6,851 nucleotides of DNA from an uncultured Lachnospiraceae bacterium. Lineage in GTDB: Bacteria > Bacillota_A > Clostridia > Lachnospirales > Lachnospiraceae. Positions 6,545-6,851 of this stretch are shown in pieces; positions within the stretch are counted from its first letter, which is position 1, and every line of letters starts with the position of its first letter. A program made the position numbers and the translations under genes. The stretch spans positions 1-6,851 of the forward strand of contig CAJKKX010000124.1 in NCBI GenBank assembly GCA_905200565.1. Direction: 5' to 3'. Below the pieces are notes generated by a model. That model was given only the letters and a program-made list of their open reading frames with translations. It did no database searches and was not told the origin of the DNA.

Positions 6545-6851
6545 ATGTTTGATGGATTTATCAAGACGGCGGCAGTCACGCCGAAAATAAAGGTTGCAGA
6601 CTGTATGTACAATGCGGAGATCATTTGTGAAAGGATCGATGAGGCGGTGGCTGCGGGGGCAAAGCTGATCGTATTCCCGGAGCTGTGTCTGACAGGATAT
6701 ACCTGCGAGGATTTGTTTTGGCAGGAACTGCTGCTTGAGGAGGCGAAGAACGCGCTTTACCAGGTAATTCTTTATACCAGAAAAAAGGATGCGCTGGTTT
6801 TCGTGGGACTGCCGTGGGAAAAAGAAGGAAAGCTCTACAATGTGGCGGCGG
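6545..6851 (+). CDS. nadE: Glutamine-dependent NAD+ synthetase, N-terminal part (cut by window edge)
   Basis: The 102 codons visible encode the start of a nitrilase-type glutaminase domain. MFDGFIKTAAVTPKIKVADC and IVFPELCLTGYTCEDLF are characteristic of the fused glutamine-hydrolysing NAD+ synthetase of Bacillota and Actinobacteria (usually about 640 residues). Glu46 in FPELCLTGY is the expected first member of the Glu-Lys-Cys triad that releases ammonia from glutamine. The lysine, the cysteine and the C-terminal ATP-dependent synthetase domain lie beyond the window. The full enzyme would amidate nicotinic acid adenine dinucleotide to NAD+. The start is supported by GGAGG at 6532-6536, eight bases before the ATG. 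A closer ATG at 6538 runs into a stop after four codons. Other nitrilase-superfamily amidases share parts of this domain, but the N-terminal pattern favours NadE. It lies 35 bases after hslO, consistent with the same transcript. Confidence 0.88.
   Translation, partial: MFDGFIKTAAVTPKIKVADCMYNAEIICERIDEAVAAGAKLIVFPELCLTGYTCEDLFWQELLLEEAKNALYQVILYTRKKDALVFVGLPWEKEGKLYNVAA

Overview
The window reads as a stretch of ordinary chromosome from an anaerobic, moderate-GC Bacillota, most likely a Lachnospiraceae-type Clostridia. That placement rests on strong AGGAGG-type ribosome binding sites, mixed codon use near 50% GC (judged by eye), and the style of the encoded proteins. It is inference from pattern recognition, not from a marker gene or a search. 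Every supported gene lies on the + strand. I see no RNA gene, insertion sequence, phage gene, CRISPR array or replication origin.

Layout. Positions 1-144 are a leader region with two inverted repeats. They are followed by glmM (145-1488, phosphoglucosamine mutase, cell-wall precursor supply). A 154-base gap (1489-1642) has no convincing terminator and a weak possible promoter. After it come six tightly packed genes: a soluble DUF2156 protein related to the MprF catalytic domain (1643-2542), a class I/II PLP aminotransferase (2544-3743), a HisC-like aminotransferase (3740-4807), a class I SAM-dependent methyltransferase (4852-5631), the redox chaperone Hsp33/HslO (5628-6509), and the first 102 codons of a glutamine-dependent NAD+ synthetase (6545 to the window edge).

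How the genes may work together. Junctions are very tight: a 1-base gap at 2543, 4-base ATGA overlaps at 3740-3743 and 5628-5631, and gaps of 44 and 35 bases elsewhere. The six downstream genes therefore look like one transcription unit. Functionally it is a mixed housekeeping set (amino-acid metabolism, redox protein protection, NAD synthesis) rather than one obvious pathway. The least explained part is the run DUF2156, aminotransferase, HisC-like aminotransferase, methyltransferase, whose substrates cannot be read from sequence. It is the best place to look for something new, but I see no direct evidence for a novel system. The second point worth checking is the repeat-like leader before glmM.
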